Source of the DNA: JAVBLW01 sp031553215
GTDB taxonomy: Bacteria > Bacillota_I > Bacilli_A > Acholeplasmatales > Anaeroplasmataceae
DNA length: 64,000 bases
Assembly (NCBI GenBank): GCA_031553215.1
Contig: JAVBLW010000005.1
Span: 79,143 to 143,142 of the forward strand
Direction: 5' to 3'
The notes under the pieces are model-generated. The model did not search any database, was not told where the DNA came from, and was given only the letters and a program-made list of their open reading frames with translations. Below, one piece after another: positions 51,191 to 60,106 of the stretch (positions within the stretch are counted from its first letter, which is position 1; each line of letters opens with the position of its first letter). Both the position numbers and the translations under genes were made by a program.

Positions 51191-51609
51191 TACTCGTCAC
51201 CTACTTTTTTTACAAACTTAGTTTTAATTGGCAACTTGTGAGAAGCTAATCTTAATGCTTCGCGAGCAACTTCTTCGCTTACTCCACCAATTTCGAATAA
51301 GATCATTTCTTCTTTTACTACTGCAACCCAAGATTCAGGAGAACCTTTCCCAGATCCCATACGTACTTCTAATGGTTTCTTTGTTTTTGCAATATGAGGG
51401 AATACTTTAATCCATACTTGTCCTTGACGTTTCATATAACGAGTGATCGCAATACGTCCAGCTTCGATTTGACGGTTAGTTAACCAGCAACCTTCAGTAG
51501 CTTTTAAACCATATTCACCAAAAGCAAGTTCTGTACCAGATTTTGCTTTTCCTTCATACATTACACGGTGAGGACGACGGTATTTAGTTCTTTTAGGTAT
51601 CATTAACAT
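51190..51609 (-). CDS. rplP: 50S ribosomal protein L16
   Basis: The 139-residue protein has MLMIPKRTKYRRPHRV, FGEYGLKATEGCWLTNRQIEA and GSGKGSPESWVAVVK. The usual family start is MLxPKR; an extra Ile is present here. It lies 2 bases after rpsC. Confidence 0.98.
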   Translation of the reverse strand: MLMIPKRTKYRRPHRVMYEGKAKSGTELAFGEYGLKATEGCWLTNRQIEAGRIAITRYMKRQGQVWIKVFPHIAKTKKPLEVRMGSGKGSPESWVAVVKEEMILFEIGGVSEEVAREALRLASHKLPIKTKFVKKVGDE

Positions 51610-51611
51610 AA

Positions 51612-52376
51612 TTAGTTTCCTCCTTTAGAACTTTTTACTTGTTTTCCAGCAGGTCTTGCATCCTTTTTAGGAGCAGGTTTTGCTGTTCTAGCTCTTTCTT
51701 GTCTTGGAGCAGCATTAGATTCCTCAGGTTTCTTAATTGATAAGATTTCTCCCTTATAAATCCAAACTTTTACTCCTAGCTTTCCATAAGTAGTATCTGC
51801 TTCAGCAGTAGCATAATCTACATCAGCGCGAAGTGTATGTAAAGGTACTTGTCCTTCATTATATCCTTCAGCACGTGCCATTTCTGCTCCACCTAAACGT
51901 CCAGAGATAAGAGTTTTTGCTCCTTTTGCTCCAGCTTTAAGTGCTCTTTGGATTGCCATTTTTTGAACACGGCGGAATGATGCACGTTGTTCTAATTGTT
52001 CTGCGATTGATTTAGCTACTAATACAGCATCTAATTCTGGTCTCTTTATTTCCACAACATTAAGAATGATTTCCTTTTTTGTCATGTATTCTAATTTAGA
52101 AACCACGGCATTTTTTGTTTCAGCATCTTTACCGATAACTACACCTGGTTTTGCTGTATATAGCGCGATTTTTACGCGGTCTTTATTTGTTCCTTTTAAA
52201 CGTTCAATAACGATTCTAGAAACAGCTGCTTTTTTATAAGTTTCTTCTAAAAATTTACGAATTTTTAAATCTTCTATTAATAAATCAGCAACATTGTTCT
52301 TATCAGCATACCATGACGCATCCCAGTCACGGTTAATACCAACACGTAATCCCAATGGACTTACTTTTTGACCCAT
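51612..52376 (-). CDS. rpsC: 30S ribosomal protein S3
   Basis: The 254-residue protein has MGQKVSPLGLRVGINRDWDA, the KH-domain GVVIGKDAETKNAV and LISGRLGGAEMARAEGYNEG. It has a long basic Ala/Lys/Pro tail. ATG 52376 follows GGAGG by 7 bases; an upstream in-frame extension would contain that site. Confidence 0.97.
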   Translation of the reverse strand: MGQKVSPLGLRVGINRDWDASWYADKNNVADLLIEDLKIRKFLEETYKKAAVSRIVIERLKGTNKDRVKIALYTAKPGVVIGKDAETKNAVVSKLEYMTKKEIILNVVEIKRPELDAVLVAKSIAEQLEQRASFRRVQKMAIQRALKAGAKGAKTLISGRLGGAEMARAEGYNEGQVPLHTLRADVDYATAEADTTYGKLGVKVWIYKGEILSIKKPEESNAAPRQERARTAKPAPKKDARPAGKQVKSSKGGN

Positions 52377-52392
52377 GTGATTTCCTCCTTGA

Positions 52393-52728
52393 TTATTCTC
52401 TTTCAGCAACTACGATTGTAATATGACATGTTCTTTTAATGATAACGTCTCCGCGTCCTTTTGCACGAGGTAACATTCTCTTAATTCTCATACCATCACC
52501 AACGTAAGCTTCTTTTACGTATAGATTACTAGCATCCATACCGTGGTTTTGTCCTGCATTTGCGCATGCAGATTTTAATACTTTACTTATTGCTTCACAA
52601 GCATTTTTGCTCGTTAAATTTAAGATTGCAAAGGCTTCTTTCGTATCCTTTGAGCGGATCATATCAATAACAAGACGTGCTTTACGTGGAGTAATACGTA
52701 CAGTTTTTGCAGTAGCTTTAGCTTCCAT
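52393..52728 (-). CDS. rplV: 50S ribosomal protein L22
   Basis: The 111-residue protein has VRITPRKARLVIDMIRSKD and RMLPRAKGRGDVIIKRTCHI, the beta-hairpin lining the exit tunnel. It lies 14 bases after rpsS. Confidence 0.98.
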   Translation of the reverse strand: MEAKATAKTVRITPRKARLVIDMIRSKDTKEAFAILNLTSKNACEAISKVLKSACANAGQNHGMDASNLYVKEAYVGDGMRIKRMLPRAKGRGDVIIKRTCHITIVVAERE

Positions 52729-52742
52729 GTTAAGTACCTCCG

Positions 52743-53024
52743 TTATTTTCTTTTAGCCTTTTTGTCTTCTTTTTCATGTCCATGATAAGTTCTTGTTGGA
52801 GCGAATTCTCCTAATTTATGACCTACCATATCTTCAGTTACATATACAGGTGCGTGTTCGCGACCATTATACACACCAAAAGTGTGTCCTACGAAAGCAG
52901 GGAAAATGGTTGAACGACGTGACCATGTTTGTATAACTTTTTTATCACCAGCGGCATTTTGCGCTTCTACTTTTTTCATTAAATGATCATCGCAAAATGG
53001 TCCTTTTTTTACTGAACGTGCCAC
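52743..53024 (-). CDS. rpsS: 30S ribosomal protein S19
   Basis: The 93-residue protein reads MARSVKKGPFCDDHLMKKV from a GTG at 53022-53024, which is 7 bases after GGAGG. A longer frame from a TTG would include that ribosome binding site and is rejected. WSRRSTIFPAFVGHTFGVYNG follows, with a normal end. Confidence 0.96.
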   Translation of the reverse strand: MARSVKKGPFCDDHLMKKVEAQNAAGDKKVIQTWSRRSTIFPAFVGHTFGVYNGREHAPVYVTEDMVGHKLGEFAPTRTYHGHEKEDKKAKRK

Positions 53025-53049
53025 AGTGTTTCCTCCTTCCAACTAGGGA

Positions 53050-53883
53050 TTATTTTTGATTTCTTCTACGAACAATTAAATTGTTAGAAGATTTTTTGTG
53101 TTTACGAGTTTTAAGACCAAGAGCAGGTTTTCCCCAAGGTGTTACTGGACTAGGACGTCCGATTGGGCATTTTCCTTCTCCCCCTCCATGAGGGTGATCG
53201 TTAGGGTTCATAACTGATCCACGTACTTCAGGGCGTTTACCCATGTGACGAGCTCTACCAGCTTTACCGATAACTATTAACTCATGAGAAGCATTTCCTA
53301 CTTCACCGATTGTAGCTCTACAAGTTCCTAAAATTTTACGAACTTCACCACTACTTAATCTTACTAATACATATTTTTCTTCACGTCCAAGAATTTGAGC
53401 AGACGTTCCAGCGCTACGAGCGATTTGTCCACCTTTTCCAGGATGTAATTCAATATTGTGGATTACTGTTCCCACAGGGATAACAGCGATTGGTAATGCA
53501 TTACCAATTTTAATATCAGCATCTGTACCAGAAACTATTTTCATTCCAACTTCTAATCCTTTAGGAGCGATGATATATCTCTTTTCACCATCAATATAAT
53601 TGATTAAAGCGATATTCGCACTTCTATTTGGATCGTATTCGATAGTTGCAACATTTCCTACGATAGCATCTTTATTTCTTTTGAAATCAATAATACGATA
53701 TTGTCTCTTCACTCCGCCACCTTGATGACGAACTGTAATTTTACCAGAATTATTACGTCCTGCTTTTTTATTAAGAGGAGCTAATAATGATTTCTCAGGA
53801 GTGCTAGTAGTAATTTCTTCGAAAGTAGATACTGACATATTACGTCTACCATTTGTAGTAGGTTTATATATTCTAACAGCCAT
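53050..53883 (-). CDS. rplB: 50S ribosomal protein L2
   Basis: The 277-residue protein has the L2 core NKKAGRNNSGKITVRHQGGG, ALPIAVIPVGTVIHNIE and the peptidyl-transferase-centre segment GGGEGKCPIGRPSPVTPWGK. 30 bases separate it from rplW. Confidence 0.98.
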   Translation of the reverse strand: MAVRIYKPTTNGRRNMSVSTFEEITTSTPEKSLLAPLNKKAGRNNSGKITVRHQGGGVKRQYRIIDFKRNKDAIVGNVATIEYDPNRSANIALINYIDGEKRYIIAPKGLEVGMKIVSGTDADIKIGNALPIAVIPVGTVIHNIELHPGKGGQIARSAGTSAQILGREEKYVLVRLSSGEVRKILGTCRATIGEVGNASHELIVIGKAGRARHMGKRPEVRGSVMNPNDHPHGGGEGKCPIGRPSPVTPWGKPALGLKTRKHKKSSNNLIVRRRNQK

Positions 53884-53913
53884 TTTCGTGTTCTCCTATA
53901 ATTAATCTTTTAA

Positions 53914-54204
53914 TTAATCAATGCTGAATGCATCGATTTTATCTCCATCAGCTAATTTGCAAATTGCTTTTTTGTAAGCTGAAGTGTATCCTTCATGTTT
54001 ACCCATTCTTTTGAATTTAGGTAATACATTGATTGTAGCAACATCAAGAACCGTTACATTGAACAATTGTTCAACTGCGTTTTTAATTTCAATTTTGTTT
54101 GCTTTTTTGTCAACCATAAAAGTATATTTATTGAAATTATCTTTTAAAGTCATTGTTTTTTCTGTAATAATAGGTTCTTTTATAATTTCATATTTTTTTA
54201 ACAT
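53914..54204 (-). CDS. rplW: 50S ribosomal protein L23
   Basis: The 96-residue protein has IIKEPIITEKTMTLKDNFNKYTF and the VDKKANKIEIKNAVEQLFNV helix. It is the main docking site for trigger factor. It starts 1 base after rplD. Confidence 0.97.
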   Translation of the reverse strand: MLKKYEIIKEPIITEKTMTLKDNFNKYTFMVDKKANKIEIKNAVEQLFNVTVLDVATINVLPKFKRMGKHEGYTSAYKKAICKLADGDKIDAFSID

Positions 54205-54205
54205 A

Positions 54206-54829
54206 TTATGCTAGAACCTCCTCGAAATAAGATATTACATCATTAGTAACAACTAACTTGTCATAGCATAGAATGTCATAAACACTTGTGTGTTCAGCAG
54301 GACATACAAATACATTTGATAAGTTTCTAGCGCTTAATGCTACTTCAGCAGTTAAGTCAGTTACTAATACTAATGTTTTAACGTTAGCGTTAATGTTGTT
54401 TAAGAATTCTATAAAATTCTTAGTTTTTACTGAATCGAATTGAATATTTTCAACAGCGATCATTTTTTCATTTAATACTTTATAAGATAAAGCAGATTTC
54501 AAACCTAATTGACGAACCTTTTTGTTAACCTTAACTTCATAGCTTCTTGGAGTTGGACCGAAGGCAACACCTCCACCAACCCATTGAGGAGCACGAATAG
54601 ATCCTTGACGAGCACGTCCAGTTCCTTTTTGTCTCCAAGGTTTTCTACCACCACCACGAACTTCGCTACGAGTTTTAACATCGTGAGTTCCTTGGCGCAT
54701 AGCAGCTCTTTGAGCATTTACAACATCGTAAATTACTTGTTGATTAGGTTCAATTCCGAAGATTTCTTCATTTAATGTCAAATCTTTTACTTTTTCTCCA
54801 GATTGATTTAATAATGCGATTTTTGGCAT
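54206..54829 (-). CDS. rplD: 50S ribosomal protein L4
   Basis: The 207-residue protein has the tunnel loop SEVRGGGRKPWRQKGTGRAR, QGSIRAPQWVGGG, and a C-terminal domain ending DVISYFEEVLA. L4 often represses its own operon; a structured leader precedes rpsJ. It lies 29 bases after rplC. Confidence 0.97.
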   Translation of the reverse strand: MPKIALLNQSGEKVKDLTLNEEIFGIEPNQQVIYDVVNAQRAAMRQGTHDVKTRSEVRGGGRKPWRQKGTGRARQGSIRAPQWVGGGVAFGPTPRSYEVKVNKKVRQLGLKSALSYKVLNEKMIAVENIQFDSVKTKNFIEFLNNINANVKTLVLVTDLTAEVALSARNLSNVFVCPAEHTSVYDILCYDKLVVTNDVISYFEEVLA

Positions 54830-54858
54830 AATAAATCTCCTTTCCTAATATTTTCTAA

Positions 54859-55500
54859 TTATTTAACAACTTTTACAGCTGTTCTGATTTCTACTAAACC
54901 TTTTTTAGGTCCAGGTACATTACCTTTAATTAAGATTAAATCTCTTTCAGTATCTACTGCAGCGATAACTAAATTTTGTAATGTTACTGTGTCGTGTCCC
55001 ATATGTCCAGGCATTTTCTTACCCTTCATATTTCCTTTGATAGCTCCCATTGAACCAATGATGCGGTGTGCACCAGATCCATGTGCCATTGGACCAGTGT
55101 GGTGATTGTAACGTTTGATTGTTCCGGCAAATCCTTTACCTTTTGAAGTTCCTCTAACGTCTACAAGTTCTCCTTCACTAAAAATATCACATTTAATCTC
55201 TTGACCAACGTTATAAGATAATAAATCGTTCCCTTCAGCTTCTGAGAAACGAAATTCTCTTATGAAGCGCTTAGGAGCAGTATTAGCTTTAGCAGCATGC
55301 CCTTGTTCAGGTTTGTTGCTTAAACTTTCACGTTTGTCTTCGTAACCAACTTGTACTGATACATATCCGTCATTTTCAACAGTTTTTTGTTGCATAACAA
55401 CGTTAGGAGTACAGTCAATTACAGTTACAGGTATTAAATCACCTGCTGCATTGAAAATTTGAGTCATGCCCAATTTTCGACCTAAGATTCCCTTAGCCAT
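54859..55500 (-). CDS. rplC: 50S ribosomal protein L3
   Basis: The 213-residue protein has MAKGILGRKLGMTQIFNAAG, VDVRGTSKGKGFAGTIKRY and GSMGAIKGNMKGKKMPGHMG. It reaches the peptidyl-transferase centre. 29 bases after rpsJ. Confidence 0.98.
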   Translation of the reverse strand: MAKGILGRKLGMTQIFNAAGDLIPVTVIDCTPNVVMQQKTVENDGYVSVQVGYEDKRESLSNKPEQGHAAKANTAPKRFIREFRFSEAEGNDLLSYNVGQEIKCDIFSEGELVDVRGTSKGKGFAGTIKRYNHHTGPMAHGSGAHRIIGSMGAIKGNMKGKKMPGHMGHDTVTLQNLVIAAVDTERDLILIKGNVPGPKKGLVEIRTAVKVVK

Positions 55501-55529
55501 GAGTTACACCTCTTTCTAAATTTTTTTGA

Positions 55530-55838
55530 TTACTTCTTTAATACGATATCTACACCAGAAGGTAAATCGATATGCATTAAAGCATCAATTGTTTGTGGAG
55601 TTGGTTCCACGATTTCAATTAATCTCTTATGAGTTCTACGTTCGAATTGTTCACGTGAATCTTTGTTAACGTGTGGTGAACGTAAAATTGTAAAGATTTC
55701 TTTTTCAGTTGGTAACGGAATAGGTCCATTCACCACTGATCCTGTTTTCTTTACGCTATCAACAATTTTCTTTGCTGATTGATCTAATAATCTGTGATCA
55801 TAAGATTTTAAACGAATTTTGATTTTTTCTTTTGCCAT
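55530..55838 (-). CDS. rpsJ: 30S ribosomal protein S10
   Basis: The 102-residue protein has IKIRLKSYDHRLLDQSAKKI, GPIPLPTEKEIFTILRSPHV and KDSREQFERRTHKRLIEI. It opens a 30-gene minus-strand run to rplQ with gaps of at most 44 bases. The start follows AAAGGAG. S10 also serves as the antitermination factor NusE. Confidence 0.98.
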   Translation of the reverse strand: MAKEKIKIRLKSYDHRLLDQSAKKIVDSVKKTGSVVNGPIPLPTEKEIFTILRSPHVNKDSREQFERRTHKRLIEIVEPTPQTIDALMHIDLPSGVDIVLKK

Positions 55839-55861
55839 TTTGTAAACTCCTTTCGCCTATA

Positions 55862-55968
55862 ATTATTTATAGACTTGCTCCACGGAAAAACCTGATGCAC
55901 CATTTGACAACGCCTTTCGGTGTATCAGCAACCTTCCACTTCACAGCCAACTCTTTTTTCGTGAGTCT
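55862..55968 (-). promoter_or_regulatory. Structured S10-operon leader RNA
   Basis: On the minus strand the RNA is closed by AGACT (55964-55968) and AGTCT (55871-55875). Inside are GTGGAA/TTTCC pairing and an apical CTGAT-A-CACC / GGTG-C-ATCAG stem. Its 5' end coincides with the predicted transcription start. This layout fits the ribosomal-protein leader before rpsJ in Bacillota, probably an autoregulatory site. Confidence 0.65.
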
Positions 55969-55973
55969 TAAAC

Positions 55974-56002
55974 ATTATACAACAAAAAAAAGAGCATTGC
56001 AA
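55974..56002 (-). promoter_or_regulatory. Promoter of the ribosomal superoperon
   Basis: TTGCAA (55997-56002), 17 bases and TATAAT (55974-55979) on the minus strand. The -35 hexamer lies in the loop of the ptsI terminator. Confidence 0.75.
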
Positions 56003-56011
56003 CTCTTTTTT
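55984..56011 (-). terminator. Terminator of ptsI
   Basis: AAAAAAGAG and CTCTTTTTT (55986-55994 with 56003-56011) enclose an 8-base loop; the descending arm forms a U8 tail on the minus strand. Confidence 0.75.
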
Positions 56012-56020
56012 AAATTTTTT

Positions 56021-57553
56021 TTATATTTGTTTTTTTATCGTTATAACATCAACAAGCGCACACTCTAAAGTCTTTGCACTTGATACACTAACGCTGTAAT
56101 TCCTTATTCCTGTTTCATATAACATACCAACTACTTCTTTTACGCTCGCAAGCTCACCACAAATAGAAAGTGGAATACTATAATCAGCACAGTGCATAGC
56201 TACTTTTTTCAAAACCACCATTAAGTCATTTATATAGGTAGAATAATTCATTGCCTCTTCTCTATTAACATGATATAGTTCATGTGTTAAATCATTAGTT
56301 CCAAGTGATATAAATTCAACATCTATAAAATCAGTGATTTTCTCAATTGCTTTTTTTGTTTCAAGCATCATACCTATTTTTATTTCATTATCATTGCCTA
56401 TTGAGGATTTTATATCTAATACCCATTTCTTAAGATATAAATATTCATCATATGTTTCTATCATAGGAAACATAATCTTCATATTATTATATTTATTAGC
56501 ATTTAAAAGGGCTTTAACTTGAACTTCGAATAATTCTTTATTATTAATATAATTATCAATTCCCTTGTGATATGTTTTTATATAGGATAATTGCTTGTCA
56601 TCACCAATATCAAAGGTCCTAAAGCAAATACTTCTTTCTTTTAGTAATTCTACAGCATTATTATATATATCATATTGTTCTTCATATGTCATAGCACGAT
56701 CCAAATTCATGAATATCATTTCCGTACGATACAATCCAACGCCATTTATATTATATTCTAACACCTTAGATAGTCCTTCGTTTGTAGAAACATTCGCAAA
56801 AATGCCTATTCCATATTCCGACATATCACGAATTTTTTTATTAGAATTTTTACTATTTCTAATTGTATAATATTCATTTATATCTTCTTCCTTAGGATAT
56901 ATATTAACAATTCTTTTCCTTGTATCTATTATTATTTCTACATTATCATCAAAATTATATCCTTCATCTAATATAATATAAGGAATTTCTAAAGATTTAC
57001 ATAAAATAGCACTATGAGAAGTATGTCCACCAGATTTGGCAATTACGCCCTTTATATTATCCTTGTAATGTACAAGCATTGTCGGAACCAATTCTTCTAC
57101 AACAGCTATGAAATCACCAGCTATTTCTTCGTCTTCCTTAGTTGCCATATTAGATAAAACACGCTGTTTGATATCAATCATATCCAATTTACGTTCTTTC
57201 AAATATATGCTTCTTGCTTGATCAAACTCACATATGTATTCATCCATAACATCAGAAAAAGCTTTTGGAGCTTTATATTTTTTTGTTATTATATTTTGAC
57301 TTACCTTTTCTTTCAAAATAGGGTCTAGCAATATCATTTTGTGCACATTAATGAATTCTTCTACATTATATGTTTTATCATTTTCAAGCATCACAAGTTG
57401 AGAAATAGATTTTTCGATTGCTTCTTCATATAATTTTATTTCAGTTTCCGTATTAGTACACTTTCTTTTATTAACATTATATTTCTTGTTTATCACTTTA
57501 GTCCTAGCATAAGCTAGACCTTCACTTATAACTGTATTAATTTTTATTTGCAT
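56021..57553 (-). CDS. ptsI: PTS enzyme I (phosphoenolpyruvate-protein phosphotransferase)
   Basis: The 510-residue protein transfers phosphate from PEP to HPr at the head of the sugar phosphotransferase system. The phosphohistidine region GVIAKSGGHTSHSAILCKSL is intact. The PEP-binding barrel has GVGLYRTEMIFM, FRTFDIGDDK, FPMIETYDEY, SLGTNDLTHE and the catalytic cysteine in LSICGELA. It is some 60 residues shorter than typical enzyme I and fairly diverged, including ELYHVNREE where many have QYTLAVDR. No ptsH is adjacent. It could be a specialised paralogue; catalytic residues argue it is active. Confidence 0.85.
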   Translation of the reverse strand: MQIKINTVISEGLAYARTKVINKKYNVNKRKCTNTETEIKLYEEAIEKSISQLVMLENDKTYNVEEFINVHKMILLDPILKEKVSQNIITKKYKAPKAFSDVMDEYICEFDQARSIYLKERKLDMIDIKQRVLSNMATKEDEEIAGDFIAVVEELVPTMLVHYKDNIKGVIAKSGGHTSHSAILCKSLEIPYIILDEGYNFDDNVEIIIDTRKRIVNIYPKEEDINEYYTIRNSKNSNKKIRDMSEYGIGIFANVSTNEGLSKVLEYNINGVGLYRTEMIFMNLDRAMTYEEQYDIYNNAVELLKERSICFRTFDIGDDKQLSYIKTYHKGIDNYINNKELFEVQVKALLNANKYNNMKIMFPMIETYDEYLYLKKWVLDIKSSIGNDNEIKIGMMLETKKAIEKITDFIDVEFISLGTNDLTHELYHVNREEAMNYSTYINDLMVVLKKVAMHCADYSIPLSICGELASVKEVVGMLYETGIRNYSVSVSSAKTLECALVDVITIKKQI

Positions 57554-57573
57554 ACAATCACTTCCATATTACT

Positions 57574-57582
57574 ATTATATCA
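57574..57582 (-). promoter_or_regulatory. Extended -10 promoter of ptsI
   Basis: TGATATAAT on the minus strand, 21 bases before the ATG. No convincing -35. Confidence 0.5.
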
Positions 57583-57597
57583 ATTTTCAAACATTTT

Positions 57598-57632
57598 ATA
57601 AAGAAAAATCAAGCTGAAAAATCAACTTGATT
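57598..57632 (-). terminator. Terminator of metY-metA
   Basis: AATCAAG (57607-57613) pairs with CTTGATT (57626-57632), and a U-rich tail follows on the minus strand. It overlaps the metA stop codon. Confidence 0.7.
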
Positions 57633-58545
57633 AATATTTTGTTGCGATTTTCTTAAATTCAAAGGGAGTTACTTGATATACATAATAATTTAACCAATTA
57701 TAAAATAAAATTGTTGCAGTGCTTCTCCATAAAACATTTACATCACCATCAAAGAAATAATTAACTGGTTCTTCTATTGGAAGTCCCTTTGCCAAATCTC
57801 TTTCATATTCTACTTTAAGGGTAAATTTATCATATTCTAAGTGACCTAGCAAGAATAATTGTTTATTATCTTTTGATTTAATTATTGTTGCACCAGCTTC
57901 TTCACTAGATGCTAAAACAATTAAATTTTCATTATTAAGTAAATCTTCATCATTTATTTTTGTATGTCTAGATTGAGGAACATAAAATATATCATCTATT
58001 CCATTTAACAATGCTTCAAATTTAACCATTTTCTTATGTTTAAATACTCCAAAGCATTTCTTTTCAAGTGGATATTTTTTTATTCCATAATGGTAATATA
58101 ATCCAGCTTGCGCCCCCCAACAAATATACATTGTTGTAGTTACATTAGTTTTGGCATATTCCATTATTTCTTTTAATTCCTCCCAATATTCAACCTCATC
58201 AAATTCTAAGGTTTCAACAGGTGCACCAGTTATTATTAATCCATCATATTTTTTATGTTTTATCTCATCAAATGTTTTATAAAATTTTTCTAAATGTGAC
58301 TTAGCGGTATTTTTACTTTCATGTGTAGCAGTATTAATTAAGGTTAAGTTTATTTGTAAAGGAGAGTTAGCGAGTAATCTTGATAACTGTGTTTCCGTTT
58401 CAATTTTGGTTGGCATCAAATTCAGTATTAATATCTCGATTGGTCTAATGTCCTGAGTATCAGCTCTATCTGGTGACATAACAAATACATTTTCATCATC
58501 TAAAACCTTGTACGCAGGCATATCTTTAGGAATAACTATCGGCAT
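57631..58545 (-). CDS. metA: Homoserine O-acyltransferase (MetA family, probably acetyl)
   Basis: The 304-residue protein belongs to the MetA family: VLDDENVFVMSPDRADTQDIRP, LILNLMPTKIETETQLSRLL, the nucleophile in MYICWGAQAGLYYHYG and the His in LLGHLEYDKFTL. It activates homoserine at the oxygen for sulphur incorporation. Because its partner metY uses O-acetylhomoserine, the acyl donor is inferred to be acetyl-CoA, as for most Bacillota MetA proteins. Its start overlaps the metY stop by one base, and both lie behind the methionine T-box. Confidence 0.93.
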   Translation of the reverse strand: MPIVIPKDMPAYKVLDDENVFVMSPDRADTQDIRPIEILILNLMPTKIETETQLSRLLANSPLQINLTLINTATHESKNTAKSHLEKFYKTFDEIKHKKYDGLIITGAPVETLEFDEVEYWEELKEIMEYAKTNVTTTMYICWGAQAGLYYHYGIKKYPLEKKCFGVFKHKKMVKFEALLNGIDDIFYVPQSRHTKINDEDLLNNENLIVLASSEEAGATIIKSKDNKQLFLLGHLEYDKFTLKVEYERDLAKGLPIEEPVNYFFDGDVNVLWRSTATILFYNWLNYYVYQVTPFEFKKIATKY

Positions 58546-59813
58546 TATAAATCCCTCAAAGCCTGTTCTAAATCAGCTATAATATCTTCATAGTTTTCAA
58601 TACCAATTGATAAACGAACTAAATTATCTGCAACACCAGCTAAAACTAAATCTTCATCACTCATTTGTCTATGAGTTGTAGAAGCTGGATGTAAAACACA
58701 ACTTCTAACATCAGCAACATGGGTAACCAAAGAAATCATCTTTAATTTCTCCATAAACTTTGCAGCATTCTCTCTTCCGCCCTTTACTCCAAAAGACATC
58801 ATTCCAGTAACACCATTTGGCATATATTTAACTGCTAAATCATGGTATTTATTTTCTTTTAATGACGGATGTTTAACCCACTCAATGTTATCATTTTCAC
58901 TCAAGAACTTAGCTACCTTTTCAGCGTTATATACAGTTCTTTCCATTCTAAGTGCCAAAGTTTGTGATCCCATACTTGTTAGGAAAGCATTTTGTGGTGC
59001 CATAATTGCTCCAATATCTCTAATCATTTGTGCTAATGCTTTTGTACCAAATGCCTTTTCCCCCATTTTTGCATAAACTATTCCGTGATATGATTCATCA
59101 GGAATATTGAATTCCGGATAACGTTTATTCCCATCAAAATTAAAGTTACCACAATCAACAATCATTCCACCTAGAGCAGTCGCATGTCCATCAATATATT
59201 TGCTTGTTGAATGAACAACTACGTTAGCCCCAAATTCTTTTGGTCTACATAAGATAGGAGTTGTCAAAGTATTGTCTACCATAAACAATATTCCATGTTT
59301 TTTTGATATCTCTGCAAATTTATCAAAATCCAAAATCACAATAGAAGGATTTGAAACTGTTTCTGCATATATTATTTTCGTCTTATCATCAATTAATTTT
59401 TCTATTTCTTCACTAGATGCATCTGGATCAACAAATCTAGTTTCAATTCCATATTTCTTTAAAGTAGTTTTTAATAAATTAAAACTTCCGCCATAAAGTG
59501 CTTGGCTAGCCACAATATTATCACCAGCAAAGCAAACATTTAAAATAGCTAATGTAATTGCTGACATTCCTGAAGCACATGCAAGTGCACAACTTCCGCC
59601 TTCCAATGCAGCAATTTTCTTTTCTAAAACCTCATTGGTTGGATTTGACAAGCGTGTATAGAAATGTCCTGACCTTTTCAAATCAAATAAATCTGATAAA
59701 TCTTGTGCCTTTTCATAAAAATATGTTGTACTTTGAACAACTGGCATTACTTGTGGATCTCCAGATTTTGGATTGTATCCAGCTCTTACACATAAAGTAT
59801 CTATTTTACTCAT
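58545..59813 (-). CDS. metY: O-acetylhomoserine sulfhydrylase
   Basis: The 422-residue PLP enzyme has LCVRAGYNPKSGDPQVMPVV, QSTTYFYE, the PLP lysine in VVHSTSKYIDGHATALGG and VTHVADVRSCVLHPASTTHR. It combines O-acetylhomoserine with sulphide to give homocysteine directly. It is the first gene after the T-box. Cystathionine gamma-synthase is the nearest alternative family; the N-terminus and DVRSCVLHPASTTHRQ favour sulfhydrylase. Confidence 0.92.
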   Translation of the reverse strand: MSKIDTLCVRAGYNPKSGDPQVMPVVQSTTYFYEKAQDLSDLFDLKRSGHFYTRLSNPTNEVLEKKIAALEGGSCALACASGMSAITLAILNVCFAGDNIVASQALYGGSFNLLKTTLKKYGIETRFVDPDASSEEIEKLIDDKTKIIYAETVSNPSIVILDFDKFAEISKKHGILFMVDNTLTTPILCRPKEFGANVVVHSTSKYIDGHATALGGMIVDCGNFNFDGNKRYPEFNIPDESYHGIVYAKMGEKAFGTKALAQMIRDIGAIMAPQNAFLTSMGSQTLALRMERTVYNAEKVAKFLSENDNIEWVKHPSLKENKYHDLAVKYMPNGVTGMMSFGVKGGRENAAKFMEKLKMISLVTHVADVRSCVLHPASTTHRQMSDEDLVLAGVADNLVRLSIGIENYEDIIADLEQALRDL

Positions 59814-59840
59814 ATTATTTCCTTCTTTCTTTTTAATAAT

Positions 59841-60060
59841 AAAAAAAATCCCATCCTAAAGGACGAGATTACCCGTGGTACCACCTTAATTCGTAGAATA
59901 ACTCTACCTCAATCACTTAACGTGTGCAACGTCAATGCTAATAATTCACATTGAAACTCCAAGGCCATCTAATATAGCATCATTAACTTTTTTTCACCAA
60001 CCAAAAGCTCTCTAATAATTACTCTATATCTATTCTCTTCTTCATTTTATTTAATTAAGA
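59841..60060 (-). promoter_or_regulatory. T-box riboswitch, methionine type
   Basis: The minus-strand RNA has stem I with AGAGAGC and GGTTGGTG, tandem ATG codons (complements at 59978-59983) opposite an AGTA motif in the specifier loop, the T-box sequence AAGGTGGTACCACGG (59873-59887) and a terminator ATCTCGTCC-TTTA-GGATGGGAT with a U8 run. Uncharged tRNA-Met should bind AUG and stabilise the antiterminator, switching on metY-metA. Confidence 0.92.
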
Positions 60061-60067
60061 TGATGTA

Positions 60068-60096
60068 ATGATAACATAGTTATTTTTTTATGTCAA
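60068..60096 (-). promoter_or_regulatory. Promoter of the T-box-metY-metA transcript
   Basis: TTGACA (60091-60096), 17 bases and TATCAT (60068-60073) on the minus strand. It starts before the fur stop codon region ends. Confidence 0.65.
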
Positions 60097-60106
60097 TATC
60101 AGCATT

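Noticed and set aside
52377..52409. Upstream starts giving longer S3, and similarly S19 (53025-53042) and L24 (50315-50323)
   Set aside because: In each case the extension contains the Shine-Dalgarno sequence itself and the family N-terminus begins at the downstream start.
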